From the NCBI RefSeq assembly GCF_900111615.1, contig NZ_FOHU01000007.1:62001-126000 (forward strand): a stretch of DNA of 64,000 bases, given 5' to 3'. Positions within the stretch are counted from its first letter, which is position 1. Every line of letters starts with the position of its first letter. Shown here piece by piece: positions 27,889 through 37,729 of this stretch. The DNA is from Natronincola peptidivorans. GTDB taxonomy: Bacteria; Bacillota; Clostridia; Peptostreptococcales; Natronincolaceae. The notes under the pieces are model-generated. The model ran no database searches and had not been told where the DNA came from. It was given only the letters and a program-made list of their open reading frames with translations. A program made the position numbers and the translations under genes.

Positions 27889-29418
27889 TTATTTTTTCTT
27901 GTTATTCTTTTTTATACTAGTAATTGCATCTATCACTTCTCTGCCTATTTCGTACTCTGGTGCTATTTCTACGGAGCGCCGAGCATATTTTTCTGCTCTA
28001 TCTAGATCATCAAGGTTTAAATAGGTGATAGCTAGGTCACATAAAATCACTGGATGGTTCAAATCATAGGCCAATGCTTTTTTAAAGCATCTTAATGCAT
28101 CCTCATAGGCTTCCTTCCCTAAAAAGTGTGTTCCAAGTCCTTCGTAGGCTTCGATGATGTGGAGCTTTATCTTTTCATTTTTCTTAATATCTGGATAGGC
28201 TCCTATCAAGTCCTCAAAATGTTTCACTGCCAGCTGGAATTCTTCTTGTTTATTGTATTTTATTCCCTCCCACATCAACTTGTCTATTTCGTCCTGCGAC
28301 TTTGCTTCAGTAATATTTTCTCGCATTCTTCTATAGGGGTTGTTATTTCTGTTTTTTAAGGATAATTCAAATAATCTATCGGATAATGCCATCATTTCCT
28401 CAAGATTTTTTAGCTTGTTAATATATCCCTTTGGAATGTTATTAAATCCTAAGTAAGCCCCAGCTAAGGTTAAAGCTATGCTGGCTACAGTATCTGTGTC
28501 ATTTACCAAAAGACATTGCTTCAATATTTTTTCGTAATCATTAGGGCTTTTTAAAAAGACAAACAAAGCAAAGGGTAAGGATTCCAATACATAGGCTCCA
28601 CTTCCCCATTTTTCTCTTACTTCCTCAACTGACAAATCTTTTTCTATAGCTTCCATTAAGTCTATACTTATTCTAGTATATAAATTGGCAATTTGACTAT
28701 TTTTTCTGGTACGATAAACTTGGGTTTCAATCCCTTTTATGCTTTTTCCACATGCAGTGACAAAGCTCAGTAAATCCTCCTTTTCCTTCAAGCCAAAGGG
28801 TGGTATATTGGCGAGATATGCTATTCCAGTGGAGTGGGCTATGCTGGATGCAATAGCCATCTGATCCATATGGGTGATTACTGCCTGTATTCCCGCCATA
28901 AGCTTTAGGGAAGTAAAATCTCCATAATTTATCAATGCTATGGGGGCACAGCGCATAGCAGCCCCATTCCCAGCTGATTCTGCTCCACTTTTATACCATT
29001 CAATTTTTCTGTCACGGTAATTGACAACAAATTCTTTAGTGGAGTTACCCATATGGGTTATACGCTGGCGGATAAATCGGTTTGCAATATCCTCCGGACT
29101 AAAGCTCTGATGGATAATCAGTGATTCTGACAGCATTATGGTCATTTCTGTATCATCCGTTATATTTAAGGATGCAGCATACTTATCTCCTTTTAAAAAA
29201 TTGTTAATGTGTTCTACTTCCTTAGGAAGCAGTCCCTCTAAATAACTACCATAAGCATCACCTAAAGCAAGGCTTATCATGGCTCCTTTGATTTTATCTC
29301 TATATTCAATGCTTGATATAGGAATTAAGTCTACATTTTCATTGTATTCCATAAAATTAGGCATGTTTGCCTCTAGGATCAGGAAGTTATATATTTCATC
29401 TAATAATAAACCATACAT
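27889..29418 (-). CDS. ADP-ribosylglycohydrolase with C-terminal TPR region
   Basis: A 509-residue protein. Residues about 45-360 are an ADP-ribosylglycohydrolase (ARH/DraG) domain with GAMISLALGDAYGSYLEG, ITDDTEMTIMLSESL and VNDTDTVASIALTLAGAYLG, the Asp/Thr positions that bind the Mg2+ pair. Residues about 385-505 are TPR-like repeats (YNKQEEFQLAVKHFEDLI, EDALRCFKKALAYDLNHP, DRAEKYARRSVEIAPE). The ATG at 29418 is preferred; GAGGTG lies just upstream. The TPR part probably selects a protein partner; the substrate is unknown. No nitrogenase target is nearby. Confidence 0.85.
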   Translation of the reverse strand: MYGLLLDEIYNFLILEANMPNFMEYNENVDLIPISSIEYRDKIKGAMISLALGDAYGSYLEGLLPKEVEHINNFLKGDKYAASLNITDDTEMTIMLSESLIIHQSFSPEDIANRFIRQRITHMGNSTKEFVVNYRDRKIEWYKSGAESAGNGAAMRCAPIALINYGDFTSLKLMAGIQAVITHMDQMAIASSIAHSTGIAYLANIPPFGLKEKEDLLSFVTACGKSIKGIETQVYRTRKNSQIANLYTRISIDLMEAIEKDLSVEEVREKWGSGAYVLESLPFALFVFLKSPNDYEKILKQCLLVNDTDTVASIALTLAGAYLGFNNIPKGYINKLKNLEEMMALSDRLFELSLKNRNNNPYRRMRENITEAKSQDEIDKLMWEGIKYNKQEEFQLAVKHFEDLIGAYPDIKKNEKIKLHIIEAYEGLGTHFLGKEAYEDALRCFKKALAYDLNHPVILCDLAITYLNLDDLDRAEKYARRSVEIAPEYEIGREVIDAITSIKKNNKKK

Positions 29419-29517
29419 ACTGAACACCTCATAAAATTATTTCTTTCCAATGACTCATAAAGAATGTATTCTACAAAAGATGCGTTTTTCCTCCTAAATA
29501 TCCCCTTCGTAAACCTA

Positions 29518-29546
29518 TTGACTTTTTATTTTTGTAGTGATATAGT
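29518..29546 (+). promoter_or_regulatory. pyr operon promoter
   Basis: TTGACT (29518-29523), 17-base spacer, TATAGT (29541-29546), about 20 bases before the first PyrR hairpin. Confidence 0.7.
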
Positions 29547-29567
29547 GGAGAAAATAAATAAACAGAG

Positions 29568-29672
29568 CCTTTAATTCGGTCCCGAGAGACTGAGAAGGAA
29601 TAGTGCTTAGTGTGACATCTATGCTTGTATTTACTATACCCTTCGGTCTTGGACCGGAGGGTATTATTTGTT
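29568..29672 (+). promoter_or_regulatory. PyrR attenuator: binding hairpin plus terminator
   Basis: The hairpin at 29568-29598 has a lower CCTT/AAGG stem, an upper CGGUC/GACUG stem and the loop CCGAGA, matching the PyrR binding loop pattern. It is followed by a terminator at 29636-29664 (13-bp stem with one U-G pair) and TATTTGTTTT. With UMP, PyrR should favour termination before pyrB. Confidence 0.8.
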
Positions 29673-29707
29673 TTGAATGGGAAATAATAAGTTTTGTTAT
29701 TGAAATA

Positions 29708-29752
29708 CCTTTAATTTAGTCCTGAGAGACTGAAAAGGGAGTGACCAACTCC
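29708..29752 (+). promoter_or_regulatory. Second PyrR-type hairpin near the pyrB ribosome binding site
   Basis: A repeat of the first PyrR hairpin: CCTT/AAGG lower stem, UAGUC/GACUG upper stem, loop CUGAGA (29708-29738). It is followed by a small GGAGT/ACTCC hairpin but no terminator. The pyrB Shine-Dalgarno starts about 17 bases further on. Confidence 0.7.
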
Positions 29753-29780
29753 TAATCTTAAAAAACAAGGAGGAAATAGA

Positions 29781-30716
29781 ATGAGTTTAATAGGCCGACA
29801 TCTTATTGACCCAAATGATTTAACCTTAGAAGAAACTCAGCAGATTATTGATTTAGGTTTGAAAATTTATAAAAATCCTGCTGATTATGCAGATGTTTGC
29901 AAAGGAAAGATACTTGGTACTTTATTTTATGAACCCAGCACCCGTACTCGATTAAGCTTTGAATCTGCTATGCTTAGATTGGGAGGAACCATTTTAGGCT
30001 TTTCCGATGCTAACACCAGTGCTGTAAAAAAAGGTGAGAGCATTGCTGATACCATTCGTGTTCTAGATGACTATGCAGATATTTTAGTAATGAGACATCC
30101 TCGAGAGGGTGCTCCTAAACTAGCTTCTCAATATTCTACAGTATCCTTGATTAATGGTGGTGATGGTGGCCATCAGCATCCCACCCAAACCCTAACTGAT
30201 CTTATCACCATACAAAACTATAAAGGCAAGTTAGAGAACTTAAAGGTTGCCTTTTGTGGAGATTTATTGTTTGGTCGAACCGTCCACTCTTTATTGAAAT
30301 CCTTAAGTAGATACCCCAATATGAGCTTTATCTTGATATCTCCACCAGAATTAAAAATTCCCTATCATTTAAAGGATGAAATCCTTCATAATCATAATGT
30401 AGAGATTATCGAGACCAATTCTCTTGAAACCTATATGCCCGAAATAGATATTCTCTATATGACCAGAATTCAAAAAGAACGATTTTTTAACGAAGAAGAA
30501 TATGTAAAATTAAAGGATAGCTTTATTCTTTCTAGAGACAAGCTAGAGAATGCAAAAAAAGATATGCTGGTATTACATCCATTGCCAAGAGTAAATGAAA
30601 TCAGCTATGATGTAGATCTTGATCCTAGAGGAAAATACTTTGAACAAGCTAAGCTAGGTGTTTATGTTCGAATGGCCTTAATTTCACTACTTTTGGGGGT
30701 GATTGAACCATGTTAA
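29781..30716 (+). CDS. pyrB: Aspartate carbamoyltransferase catalytic subunit
   Basis: A 311-residue enzyme with the carbamoyl-phosphate motif [16 protein letters not shown] near residue 50, the loop [25 protein letters not shown], and the aspartate-site MTRIQKERF and HPLPRVNEI. It makes carbamoyl aspartate from carbamoyl phosphate and aspartate, the first committed pyrimidine step. AAGGAGG precedes the ATG. It overlaps pyrI by seven bases. Confidence 0.97.
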   Translation: MSLIGRHLIDPNDLTLEETQQIIDLGLKIYKNPADYADVCKGKILGTLFYEPSTRTRLSFESAMLRLGGTILGFSDANTSAVKKGESIADTIRVLDDYADILVMRHPREGAPKLASQYSTVSLINGGDGGHQHPTQTLTDLITIQNYKGKLENLKVAFCGDLLFGRTVHSLLKSLSRYPNMSFILISPPELKIPYHLKDEILHNHNVEIIETNSLETYMPEIDILYMTRIQKERFFNEEEYVKLKDSFILSRDKLENAKKDMLVLHPLPRVNEISYDVDLDPRGKYFEQAKLGVYVRMALISLLLGVIEPC

Positions 30717-31138
30717 AGGTAACAAGTATTCAAAAAGGGATTGTAATCGATCATATTACATGTGGAAAGGGATTAAAGATTTTCCAAAAACTTAATTTAG
30801 ACAAAATAGATGCTCCATCAGTTTTACTTATGAAGGTACCCAGTGAAAAGCTTGGAAAGAAAGATATTATAAAAATCCAAGATCATTTAGACATAGATTT
30901 TACCATTCTCGGTTTGATAGATCCAAACATAACAATCAATATCATCGAAAATGATAAAATTGTTGAAAAGAAAGATTTAAAAATTCCTAAACAAGTCACT
31001 GGGATGTTTAAGTGTAAAAACCCTCGCTGTATCACTACTGTTGATGATTATGTAGAGCCAGAGTTTACTTTGGTGCCTAATGGTAAAATACAGTATCGTT
31101 GCAGTTATTGTGAGGAGTTAACTGAGTATAGATTATAG
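30710..31138 (+). CDS. pyrI: Aspartate carbamoyltransferase regulatory subunit
   Basis: A 142-residue regulatory chain. The N-terminal allosteric domain begins [15 protein letters not shown]; the C-terminal zinc site is [10 protein letters not shown] and YRCSYCEE (Cx4C and CxxC). It binds nucleotides for feedback control and holds catalytic trimers together. A pyrBI pair is typical of enterobacteria and of several Clostridia. Confidence 0.96.
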   Translation: MLKVTSIQKGIVIDHITCGKGLKIFQKLNLDKIDAPSVLLMKVPSEKLGKKDIIKIQDHLDIDFTILGLIDPNITINIIENDKIVEKKDLKIPKQVTGMFKCKNPRCITTVDDYVEPEFTLVPNGKIQYRCSYCEELTEYRL

Positions 31139-31149
31139 AAATAACTAAA

Positions 31150-31424
31150 GGGCGGGTATAAAAACCCGCCCTCAGAATGAAGACAAAGTCTGAAACTTAC
31201 TTGCAAACCCGATTTTTAGAACTTAAGAAAATGATTAGCGAAGTTAAAATAAAAAGAGCGTAAGATAATTAGATAAGAGTTTTCAACTGTTTGAGCGAAG
31301 CGAGTTTTGAAAACTCCTGATTATCTTTAAGCTCATTCCAACCTTGGTCCTGAGCGGATTTGCGTAGTTCTAAAAATGTTAGGGTTTGTCTACAAGCTGA
31401 GGGCGGGTATAAAAACCCGCCCTT
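31150..31424. repeat. Long palindromic element with terminal hairpins, MITE-like
   Basis: A 23-base sequence (GGGCGGGT, TATAAA, then ACCCGCCC plus T) occurs identically at both ends (31150-31172, 31401-31423), each copy itself a hairpin. Inside are inverted arms: CTCAG/CTGAG, AGACAAA/TTTGTCT, and TTTTTAGAACT/AGTTCTAAAAA. The centre is a long hairpin with GAGC/GCTC, GATAAT/ATTATC and GAGTTTTCAA/TTGAAAACTC around an apical GTTTGAGCGAAGCGAGTTT. No frame is coded. It fills the convergent pyrI/proC gap completely and may act as a bidirectional terminator. Confidence 0.65.
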
Positions 31425-31436
31425 TCTTGTTGCTAT

Positions 31437-32255
31437 TTATTTGCCCGACATTTTTTTCGCTTTGGCTGTACATGCCTCCATAGCTTCTATAACGCTACCT
31501 CTAAAGCTGTTCTGCTCTAGTGCATAGACTGCTTCTATCGTGGTTCCTCCAGGAGAACAAACCTGATCCTTTAATTCGCCAGGATGCTTTCCTGATTCCA
31601 AAACCATTTTTGCTGCTCCCATCACTGCTTGGGCAGCATATTTATATGCCTTTTCTCTTGGCATTCCCTGCAGCACTGCACCATCTGCTAAAGCTTCAAT
31701 AAACATATATACATAGGCTGGACTGCTGCCGCTTACAGCTGGTATCATATCCATCAGGCTTTCATGAATAACATCAACTTTCCCTATGCTTTGAAATAGG
31801 GTGATGATTTCCTCCAATTCCTCCTGACTAACCTGATGATTTGGAGCAACTGCCGTCATACCTTCTCCTACAAATACAGGTGTATTGGGCATGGTCCTAA
31901 CAATTTTCATTGGAGAATAAAAGTGTTTTTGTATTTCCTTGATACTTACTCCAGCAGCAATTGATACTATAATTTGATTTTTTGAAATATCACCCTTTAT
32001 CTCCTCTAACACAGCTCCATAGATATTGGGTTTTACTGCTAAAATAATAATATCGGCATTGCTGATGATTTCACTATTGCTTTTACATAGATTGATGTTG
32101 TAGTTTGCAGCCATTTCTTCAGCTTTTTCTATGGCTTTATCGCTGACATATATTTTTTTATTGATGTCTTTAAAGCTGTTGACGATTCCCTGCACCATAG
32201 CATTGGCCATATTTCCAGTTCCTATAAAACCAATGGTTTTGTTCAACGTAATCAC
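31437..32255 (-). CDS. proC: Pyrroline-5-carboxylate reductase
   Basis: A 272-residue enzyme with IGFIGTGNMANAMVQGI for NAD(P)H binding, VKPNIYGAVLEEI, VRTMPNTPVFVGEGMTA and the C-terminal signature PGELKDQVCSPGGTTIEAVYALE. It completes proline synthesis. It is the last gene of proA-proB-proC under the T-box leader. Confidence 0.97.
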   Translation of the reverse strand: MITLNKTIGFIGTGNMANAMVQGIVNSFKDINKKIYVSDKAIEKAEEMAANYNINLCKSNSEIISNADIIILAVKPNIYGAVLEEIKGDISKNQIIVSIAAGVSIKEIQKHFYSPMKIVRTMPNTPVFVGEGMTAVAPNHQVSQEELEEIITLFQSIGKVDVIHESLMDMIPAVSGSSPAYVYMFIEALADGAVLQGMPREKAYKYAAQAVMGAAKMVLESGKHPGELKDQVCSPGGTTIEAVYALEQNSFRGSVIEAMEACTAKAKKMSGK

Positions 32256-32259
32256 CTCT

Positions 32260-33054
32260 TTAGTTTTTTGGCCAAAAAATTGTTGCTTTTTCTTTGTCCT
32301 CTAATAATTTTAATAAAATGTTTTCCTTCTTTCCATTCGTTAGAATCATAGGTATACCATAGTCATTTACTGTTCTTGCCGCTTCTATCTTTGTTGATAT
32401 ACCTCCCGTCCCAAAGCTGTTTACATCGCCAATCTCTATATTCTTTATTAGCTGATTAATACTTTTTACTTCCTCCACAAGCTTAGCACTCTTGTTCTCC
32501 TTAGGATTTTTATCATAGATGCCGTCGATATCACTAAAGAGTATAAGTAAATCTGCATTCCAGAGATTTGCCGTCAAAGCCGCTAGGGTATCATTATCTC
32601 CAATCCTTATTTCATCTACACTGACAGTATCATTTTCATTGACAACGGGTACAACACCTTCGTCTACCAGCGTAAAAAGAGTATTCCTGATATTTAACGT
32701 TCTGTGTGCATCACAAAAATCTTCTCTTGTTAACAGCATCTGACCAATGTGCAGCTGCTGGGTTTCAAATGCCTTTCTATAGGCATCCATTAGCTCTACC
32801 TGTCCTATGGCACATAAAGCCTGTTTATAATGCATATCTTCCTTACGCATCCATTTTCCTATTGTGGATACTCCTGCAATCCTTGCTCCTGAAGAAACAA
32901 TTACAATCTGCTTTCCCTGCTTCATTAAGAAGTTTACTTGTTTTGCAAGACCTTGTAAAAACTCTCTGCAGATAGTTCCATCTGCATTAGCTATGGTATT
33001 ACTGCCGATCTTGATGACAATCTTTTTACTGTTTTTTATTAGTTCAGCTATCAT
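32260..33054 (-). CDS. proB: Glutamate 5-kinase
   Basis: A 264-residue amino-acid-kinase fold: VIKIGSNTIAN at the start, IVSSGARIAGVS, NENDTVSVDEIRIGDNDTLAALTAN and FSDIDGIYDKNPKENKSAK. It stops after the kinase domain and lacks the PUA domain of the E. coli enzyme, a known short form. It phosphorylates glutamate. Confidence 0.96.
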   Translation of the reverse strand: MIAELIKNSKKIVIKIGSNTIANADGTICREFLQGLAKQVNFLMKQGKQIVIVSSGARIAGVSTIGKWMRKEDMHYKQALCAIGQVELMDAYRKAFETQQLHIGQMLLTREDFCDAHRTLNIRNTLFTLVDEGVVPVVNENDTVSVDEIRIGDNDTLAALTANLWNADLLILFSDIDGIYDKNPKENKSAKLVEEVKSINQLIKNIEIGDVNSFGTGGISTKIEAARTVNDYGIPMILTNGKKENILLKLLEDKEKATIFWPKN

Positions 33055-33063
33055 AAAATTTCA

Positions 33064-34314
33064 CTACCCTCTGATTTGCCCATTTCCGACAATCGTATAT
33101 TTTATTGTTACTAATTCATCTAGCCCCATTGGTCCTCTAGCATGCATCTTTTGGGTGCTGATTCCCATTTCTCCGCCAAAGCCAAATTCTCCTCCATCAG
33201 TAAACCTAGTAGAGGCGTTGACATATACAGTGGCCGCGTCCACCTGTCTGAGAAAGCTATTGGCATTGGTGAGATTTTCTGTTAGTATTGCTTCCGAATG
33301 CTTTGTACCATATTGATTGATGTGTTCTATTGCATCCTCTAATCCTGCTACTACTTTAACTGCTAAAATATAGTCTAGATACTCCTCAGCCCAATCTTCC
33401 TCTGTGGCAGGTTTTGCATCAATAATCTCTTTTGCAATACTACAGCCCCTCATCTCTACCTTATGGCTAATTCTTTCATATAGCTTTGGTAAGAGATCGC
33501 TAGCAACTTCTTTATGCACCAATAGACTTTCACAGGCATTACATACGCCGGGTCGCTGTACCTTAGCGTTTTCTATAATATCTACAGCCTTTTCAATATT
33601 AGCACTTTCGTCCACAAAAATATGACAATTTCCTATTCCTGTTTCTATGGTAGGAACAGTAGCATTCTTAACAACCATATCGATTAAATCCTTGCCGCCT
33701 CTAGGAATAATCAAATCAATGTATTCATTTAATGTCAGCATTTCCTTTACGACTGCCCTATCAGCATCGTCAATTAAACTAATAACCTCTTCTGATATTG
33801 GACTATTCTTCAGACCTTCTTTGATAGCCTTTACCAATGCTCTATTAGAATGTAAAGAGGTAGAGCTTCCCCTAAGAAGAACACAATTCCCACTTTTTAA
33901 GGTTAAAGCAAAGGCATCCACAGTTACATTGGGTCTTGACTCATAAATAATTCCGATGACACCTATAGGAACAGTCATTTTGCTAATGGTTAAACCATTT
34001 TCCAGGGTCCATACATTATTGCTTTTCCAAACTGGATCCTTTAAATCAATAATCATATGGATACTTTCCACCATGCCGTTGATTCTATCCCTTGTTAATC
34101 TTAACCTGTCAATCAAGCTTTCCTTCATGTTGTTCTCTCTAGCTTTTTCAACATCCTTATCATTTGCCTCTAAAATAGTCTCCTGATGTTGTAGTAAGCT
34201 TGTTGCCACCTGTTTTAAAGCTTCATTTTTTGATTTTGTATCAGCAATTGCTAAAGCTTCCGATGCTTTTTTTAGCATTTTGCATTGTTTTATGATGGTA
34301 GACATATACCTCAC
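33064..34314 (-). CDS. proA: Glutamate-5-semialdehyde dehydrogenase
   Basis: A 416-residue aldehyde-dehydrogenase-fold enzyme. Motifs: VPIGVIGIIYESRPNVT, LRGSSTSLHSNRAL, LIIPRGGKDLI, and the catalytic cysteine in GVCNACESLLVH. It ends with the conserved RFTDGGEFGFGGEMGISTQKMHARGPMGL. It reduces glutamyl phosphate and is first in the operon behind the T-box. Confidence 0.97.
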   Translation of the reverse strand: MRYMSTIIKQCKMLKKASEALAIADTKSKNEALKQVATSLLQHQETILEANDKDVEKARENNMKESLIDRLRLTRDRINGMVESIHMIIDLKDPVWKSNNVWTLENGLTISKMTVPIGVIGIIYESRPNVTVDAFALTLKSGNCVLLRGSSTSLHSNRALVKAIKEGLKNSPISEEVISLIDDADRAVVKEMLTLNEYIDLIIPRGGKDLIDMVVKNATVPTIETGIGNCHIFVDESANIEKAVDIIENAKVQRPGVCNACESLLVHKEVASDLLPKLYERISHKVEMRGCSIAKEIIDAKPATEEDWAEEYLDYILAVKVVAGLEDAIEHINQYGTKHSEAILTENLTNANSFLRQVDAATVYVNASTRFTDGGEFGFGGEMGISTQKMHARGPMGLDELVTIKYTIVGNGQIRG

Positions 34315-34333
34315 TCCTTTACAAATTTTTGTA

Positions 34334-34562
34334 ACAAAAAAACCCTCATCCCTAAAAGGGACGAGAGTTTACCCGCGGTACCACCCAAATTAACCAAATT
34401 GGTTCACTTATCGTAATCGTAACGGGATTACCACCGTAATGATTTTATCATCATTTGCTCCAGAGCGGGTTCAAAAGGTTAGTTTATAAGGCTCACACCA
34501 ATACCTTACTCTCTGCGAAACATTACCTCTTTACTATTCTCCTTCAACACATTTTCCGATGT
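34334..34562 (-). promoter_or_regulatory. T-box leader of the pro operon, proline specifier
   Basis: On the minus strand the T-box sequence TGGGTGGTACCGCGGG (34387-34372) precedes a terminator (stem 34341-34352/34358-34369, U-run to 34334). Stem I lies upstream with AGAG/CTCT closing pairs; in the specifier position GAA-CCC-G the triplet CCC (34469-34467) is a proline codon. Uncharged tRNA-Pro should stabilise the antiterminator and switch on proA-proB-proC. Confidence 0.9.
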
Positions 34563-34622
34563 TATATTTGAAAATCATTATATACAAAAACAAAATAACT
34601 GTCAAGGAGTATTTCATATAAA

Positions 34623-36647
34623 CTATATTTTGAATTGGGTAATTAAATGATTTAGTTCATTAACCATTTCATTTAATTGCTCCATGGAAGAAGTGATTTC
34701 TTCAACAGAAGCCATTTGTTCCTCGGTGGAAGCTGCCACTTCCTCTGTATTGGCGGCAGTATCTTCAGCAATAAATTTAATATCCTGGATCAATGTTGTG
34801 GTATTAGTAAACATTTTGTTTAAATCCATCATAGCTGTTTCAAGATTTTTAAATAAATCTTGATTTTCATTAATAGTGGCTACGATGCCTTCAAAAGAAT
34901 GCCCAACTCTTTCAACAATTTGCTGTCCCTTGTCTACCTGGCTTGTACTGTCATCAATAGTAATAATTGCAGCTTTGCTTTTTTCTTGAGTTTCTTGAAT
35001 TAAAGTTGTGATGTTCTCTGCCGATTTTACAGATTGCTCCGCTAGATTTCTTATTTCCTCTGCCACTACTGTAAATCCTTTACCTGCTTCTCCTGCTCTA
35101 GCCGCCTCAATTGCCGCATTTAATGCTAAAAGATTGGTTTGATTGGCAATACCATTAATAACATCTACAATTTTCCCTATTTCTTCTGATGTAGCACTTA
35201 GATTTTTCATGGTAGTGCTAGAAACATGAGAGGATTCTTTTATGGCTTCTATTTGTTGATTCATCTCCTGCATTTCTTTTCTACTCTTTTGTGCTGATTC
35301 CACCATAGACATAGTGGATGTCTTTAAGTCTTCAATATTTCCTACAATATTTTTTATCTTATTGGAAACATCCTCTACATTTTTCTTAACATGATTTGTT
35401 TTCTTTACTTGCTCCGAGGCACCTGCTGCTACCTCCTCAGTCGCCTTAGCAATCTGGTCAGATACAGTAGCATTTTGCTGCGCTGAAGCTACAAGCTTAT
35501 CACTAAAGGAATTCATATTATTGGAGGTAACCATGATTTTTTCTATCATATTCTTTACATTCTTTACCATGATAGAGAAAGAATTCGCTAAGCTTCCAAT
35601 TTCATCCTTGGACTTCACTTCTATTTCCTCAGTTAAGTCCCCTAAAGCTATTTTGTCTGTTGAAGCAGCCAATAATTTAATGGGCTTTGCAGTCCTTTGT
35701 ACAGCAATATATATAATTATTATACTCATAATAGCAATTATAGCGGCGACGATTATACTTCTTAGGACCATTTGTCGCACCGCATCTTCAACAGTTGCCA
35801 CCGATAGACCCATATTAATAGCGCCAGTAATTTCTCCTGCATTATTCTCTATAGGAAGAATCACTTCATAGATATCCATACCTCTTTCCTCTGAAGTGAA
35901 GATGCCGGTATGTTCTTGGCCTGCTTCAATGGCTCGTCGTTCTCCCTCATAATTAAAGATCATTCCTACTCTTTCAGGGTTGCTGTGGGCAGTTGCTTCA
36001 AAATCCCTATTTACTACAAAAGCGTAGACGACATTTTCCTGCTGACCTATGGATTGTACTATGTTCTGAATGCTAAACCCTTGCCTCATTTCCTCTACAG
36101 CATCAGCTGAAATGCCTATTTGCACCGCTCCACTGCCATCTGCTAAGGAAACACCACCATATTTATAATATCTTTGGTCTACCTCACTTTGTCGAATATC
36201 CTCAGCTATTTTTTCTCGACTACCTTTCAATACCTGTTGCATGGCATGGCTTTCACCATAGACATAGCCTATATTTGCTGGCATATTAGAATATATTATT
36301 TCCCCATTTCCATCAATCACATTGATCTCTTCTAAACCAGTTTTTCTGGACAATTCCTCTAGTGTTTCATCACTATAGCTGTTCATGGCAGCAATACTGA
36401 AGGCAGCATCATATAAGTAGTTATTTAGTATATCGTCAACACCTTCATCCATTATTTCCTGCATGTACGCCTGATACTTGATTCCCTCTACCATTTCCTT
36501 CCCATTTAACTCCATCAGTTGATAGAGATTGTTCTTAGCCGTTTGAACAGAAAGGAAGGTGATGGAAGTAATGGCTATAATTAAACAAATAATAACATAA
36601 GTAAGTATTTTTCTAGCTATAGACTGATTGTTTCTTTTCAACGCCAA
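34623..36647 (-). CDS. Methyl-accepting chemotaxis protein with large extracellular sensor
   Basis: A 674-residue receptor. A membrane segment at about 15-35, an extracellular CACHE-type sensor up to about 285 (contains [24 protein letters not shown]), a second segment near 290-315, a HAMP domain ([24 protein letters not shown]), and the signalling hairpin with [36 protein letters not shown]. Ligand unknown; lying between proline synthesis and proline reduction loci, an amino acid is possible but unproven. Confidence 0.9.
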   Translation of the reverse strand: MALKRNNQSIARKILTYVIICLIIAITSITFLSVQTAKNNLYQLMELNGKEMVEGIKYQAYMQEIMDEGVDDILNNYLYDAAFSIAAMNSYSDETLEELSRKTGLEEINVIDGNGEIIYSNMPANIGYVYGESHAMQQVLKGSREKIAEDIRQSEVDQRYYKYGGVSLADGSGAVQIGISADAVEEMRQGFSIQNIVQSIGQQENVVYAFVVNRDFEATAHSNPERVGMIFNYEGERRAIEAGQEHTGIFTSEERGMDIYEVILPIENNAGEITGAINMGLSVATVEDAVRQMVLRSIIVAAIIAIMSIIIIYIAVQRTAKPIKLLAASTDKIALGDLTEEIEVKSKDEIGSLANSFSIMVKNVKNMIEKIMVTSNNMNSFSDKLVASAQQNATVSDQIAKATEEVAAGASEQVKKTNHVKKNVEDVSNKIKNIVGNIEDLKTSTMSMVESAQKSRKEMQEMNQQIEAIKESSHVSSTTMKNLSATSEEIGKIVDVINGIANQTNLLALNAAIEAARAGEAGKGFTVVAEEIRNLAEQSVKSAENITTLIQETQEKSKAAIITIDDSTSQVDKGQQIVERVGHSFEGIVATINENQDLFKNLETAMMDLNKMFTNTTTLIQDIKFIAEDTAANTEEVAASTEEQMASVEEITSSMEQLNEMVNELNHLITQFKI

Positions 36648-36728
36648 ATAACCTCCTTTATTTCTTCTATTGTTTTTGTAATAAAGTCATAATAAATCTA
36701 CAATCCCTATACACGAAAATAGAGTTTC

Positions 36729-36767
36729 AGAAGCCCTATACATACTTTTATAGTATTTAGGGCTTCT
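36729..36767 (-). terminator. Terminator of the prd operon
   Basis: A 10-bp GC-containing stem AGAAGCCCTA/TAGGGCTTCT with ATA-rich inner pairing, after the last prd-linked gene on the minus strand. Confidence 0.75.
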
Positions 36768-36821
36768 AAAACTCAGTCATGCAACTATTGTATATGAAAT
36801 TATTTTTAAAGGGCTTTTAAA

Positions 36822-37688
36822 CTACTTTGCTTCAGCCTCCGCTGACTTAGCAGCTGATCTAAGCATTGTTACTGCTGTGTATATAATAACAGCAACTACA
36901 AGCCATCTAAGAACATCCATTGGTAATGATGTTACTAAATATGCAGCTACAAATACTGCTGGTACTCCGCCAATTGCAAGACCTAATGCAGCCTTCATAT
37001 CAAATGCTTTGTTTTTAACAAACTTCACACTAGCTGCAGGCATAAGGTATGCACAAGAACCCATCATGATTGGGAATGCAACTAATGGACTCATCCCTAA
37101 TGCATAAACTAGTGCCATAGCAGGTGCATAAAGACCAATACCCAATGTCATTAAAGCGCCAAGGATAAAGTTCACTACAACTGCGATCACTAATTTTGCT
37201 CCAGTTAATCCAACTGCTTCTCCACCTACTGGCATAAGATCAAGCATTCCTAATAGCATAAATCCAACAGTAACTAATAAAGCGATTCCCATTCCTAGCT
37301 GTACCTTTCTCTCAGGTAATCCTGATACGATATCAGCTCCTAAAAAGGCCCCTGCTACTGCTGCGATAAGCATTAACGACAATGTTAATGGTTCAACTTC
37401 TACTCTTTGAATAAAGATGAAAGCCATTACAACTACTGGTAAAGTATGTCCTACATTTAAGGTTCCAGGGATAATTCTATCCTGTACCAGCTTTGCTCCC
37501 TTAAACCAAGCAGTTGTTGGTGCAAAGGAACCGATTCCTAAAGTATCGAAGAAATTCGTTACAAAACCAACGGCTAATAAATGTGGTGTAGGAGCCCCTG
37601 CTTTTTCTTCCTTGATTCCCTTTACCCAAACAATAACAAACCATAATGTGAAAAGTCCTAATACACCTAAAATTACATTTGCCAACAT
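36822..37688 (-). CDS. TauE/SafE-family membrane permease linked to proline reductase
   Basis: A 288-residue protein with about eight hydrophobic segments in two repeats. The TauE/SafE repeat motifs are GFVTNFFDTLGIGSFAPTTAW and GALMTLGIGLYAPAMALVYALGM. The family exports sulfite or organic sulfonates or takes up organic anions. As last gene of the prd operon it may move proline, its product 5-aminovalerate, or another substrate; this is inference from position. Confidence 0.8.
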   Translation of the reverse strand: MLANVILGVLGLFTLWFVIVWVKGIKEEKAGAPTPHLLAVGFVTNFFDTLGIGSFAPTTAWFKGAKLVQDRIIPGTLNVGHTLPVVVMAFIFIQRVEVEPLTLSLMLIAAVAGAFLGADIVSGLPERKVQLGMGIALLVTVGFMLLGMLDLMPVGGEAVGLTGAKLVIAVVVNFILGALMTLGIGLYAPAMALVYALGMSPLVAFPIMMGSCAYLMPAASVKFVKNKAFDMKAALGLAIGGVPAVFVAAYLVTSLPMDVLRWLVVAVIIYTAVTMLRSAAKSAEAEAK

Positions 37689-37729
37689 AATAAAAACCTC
37701 CTTTTAAATAATTGATATAGTATTATTGC

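Noticed and set aside
31150-31424. CRISPR array from two identical 23-base repeats
   Set aside because: Only two copies exist, 228 bases apart, each self-complementary, with no cas genes; an inverted-repeat element fits better.
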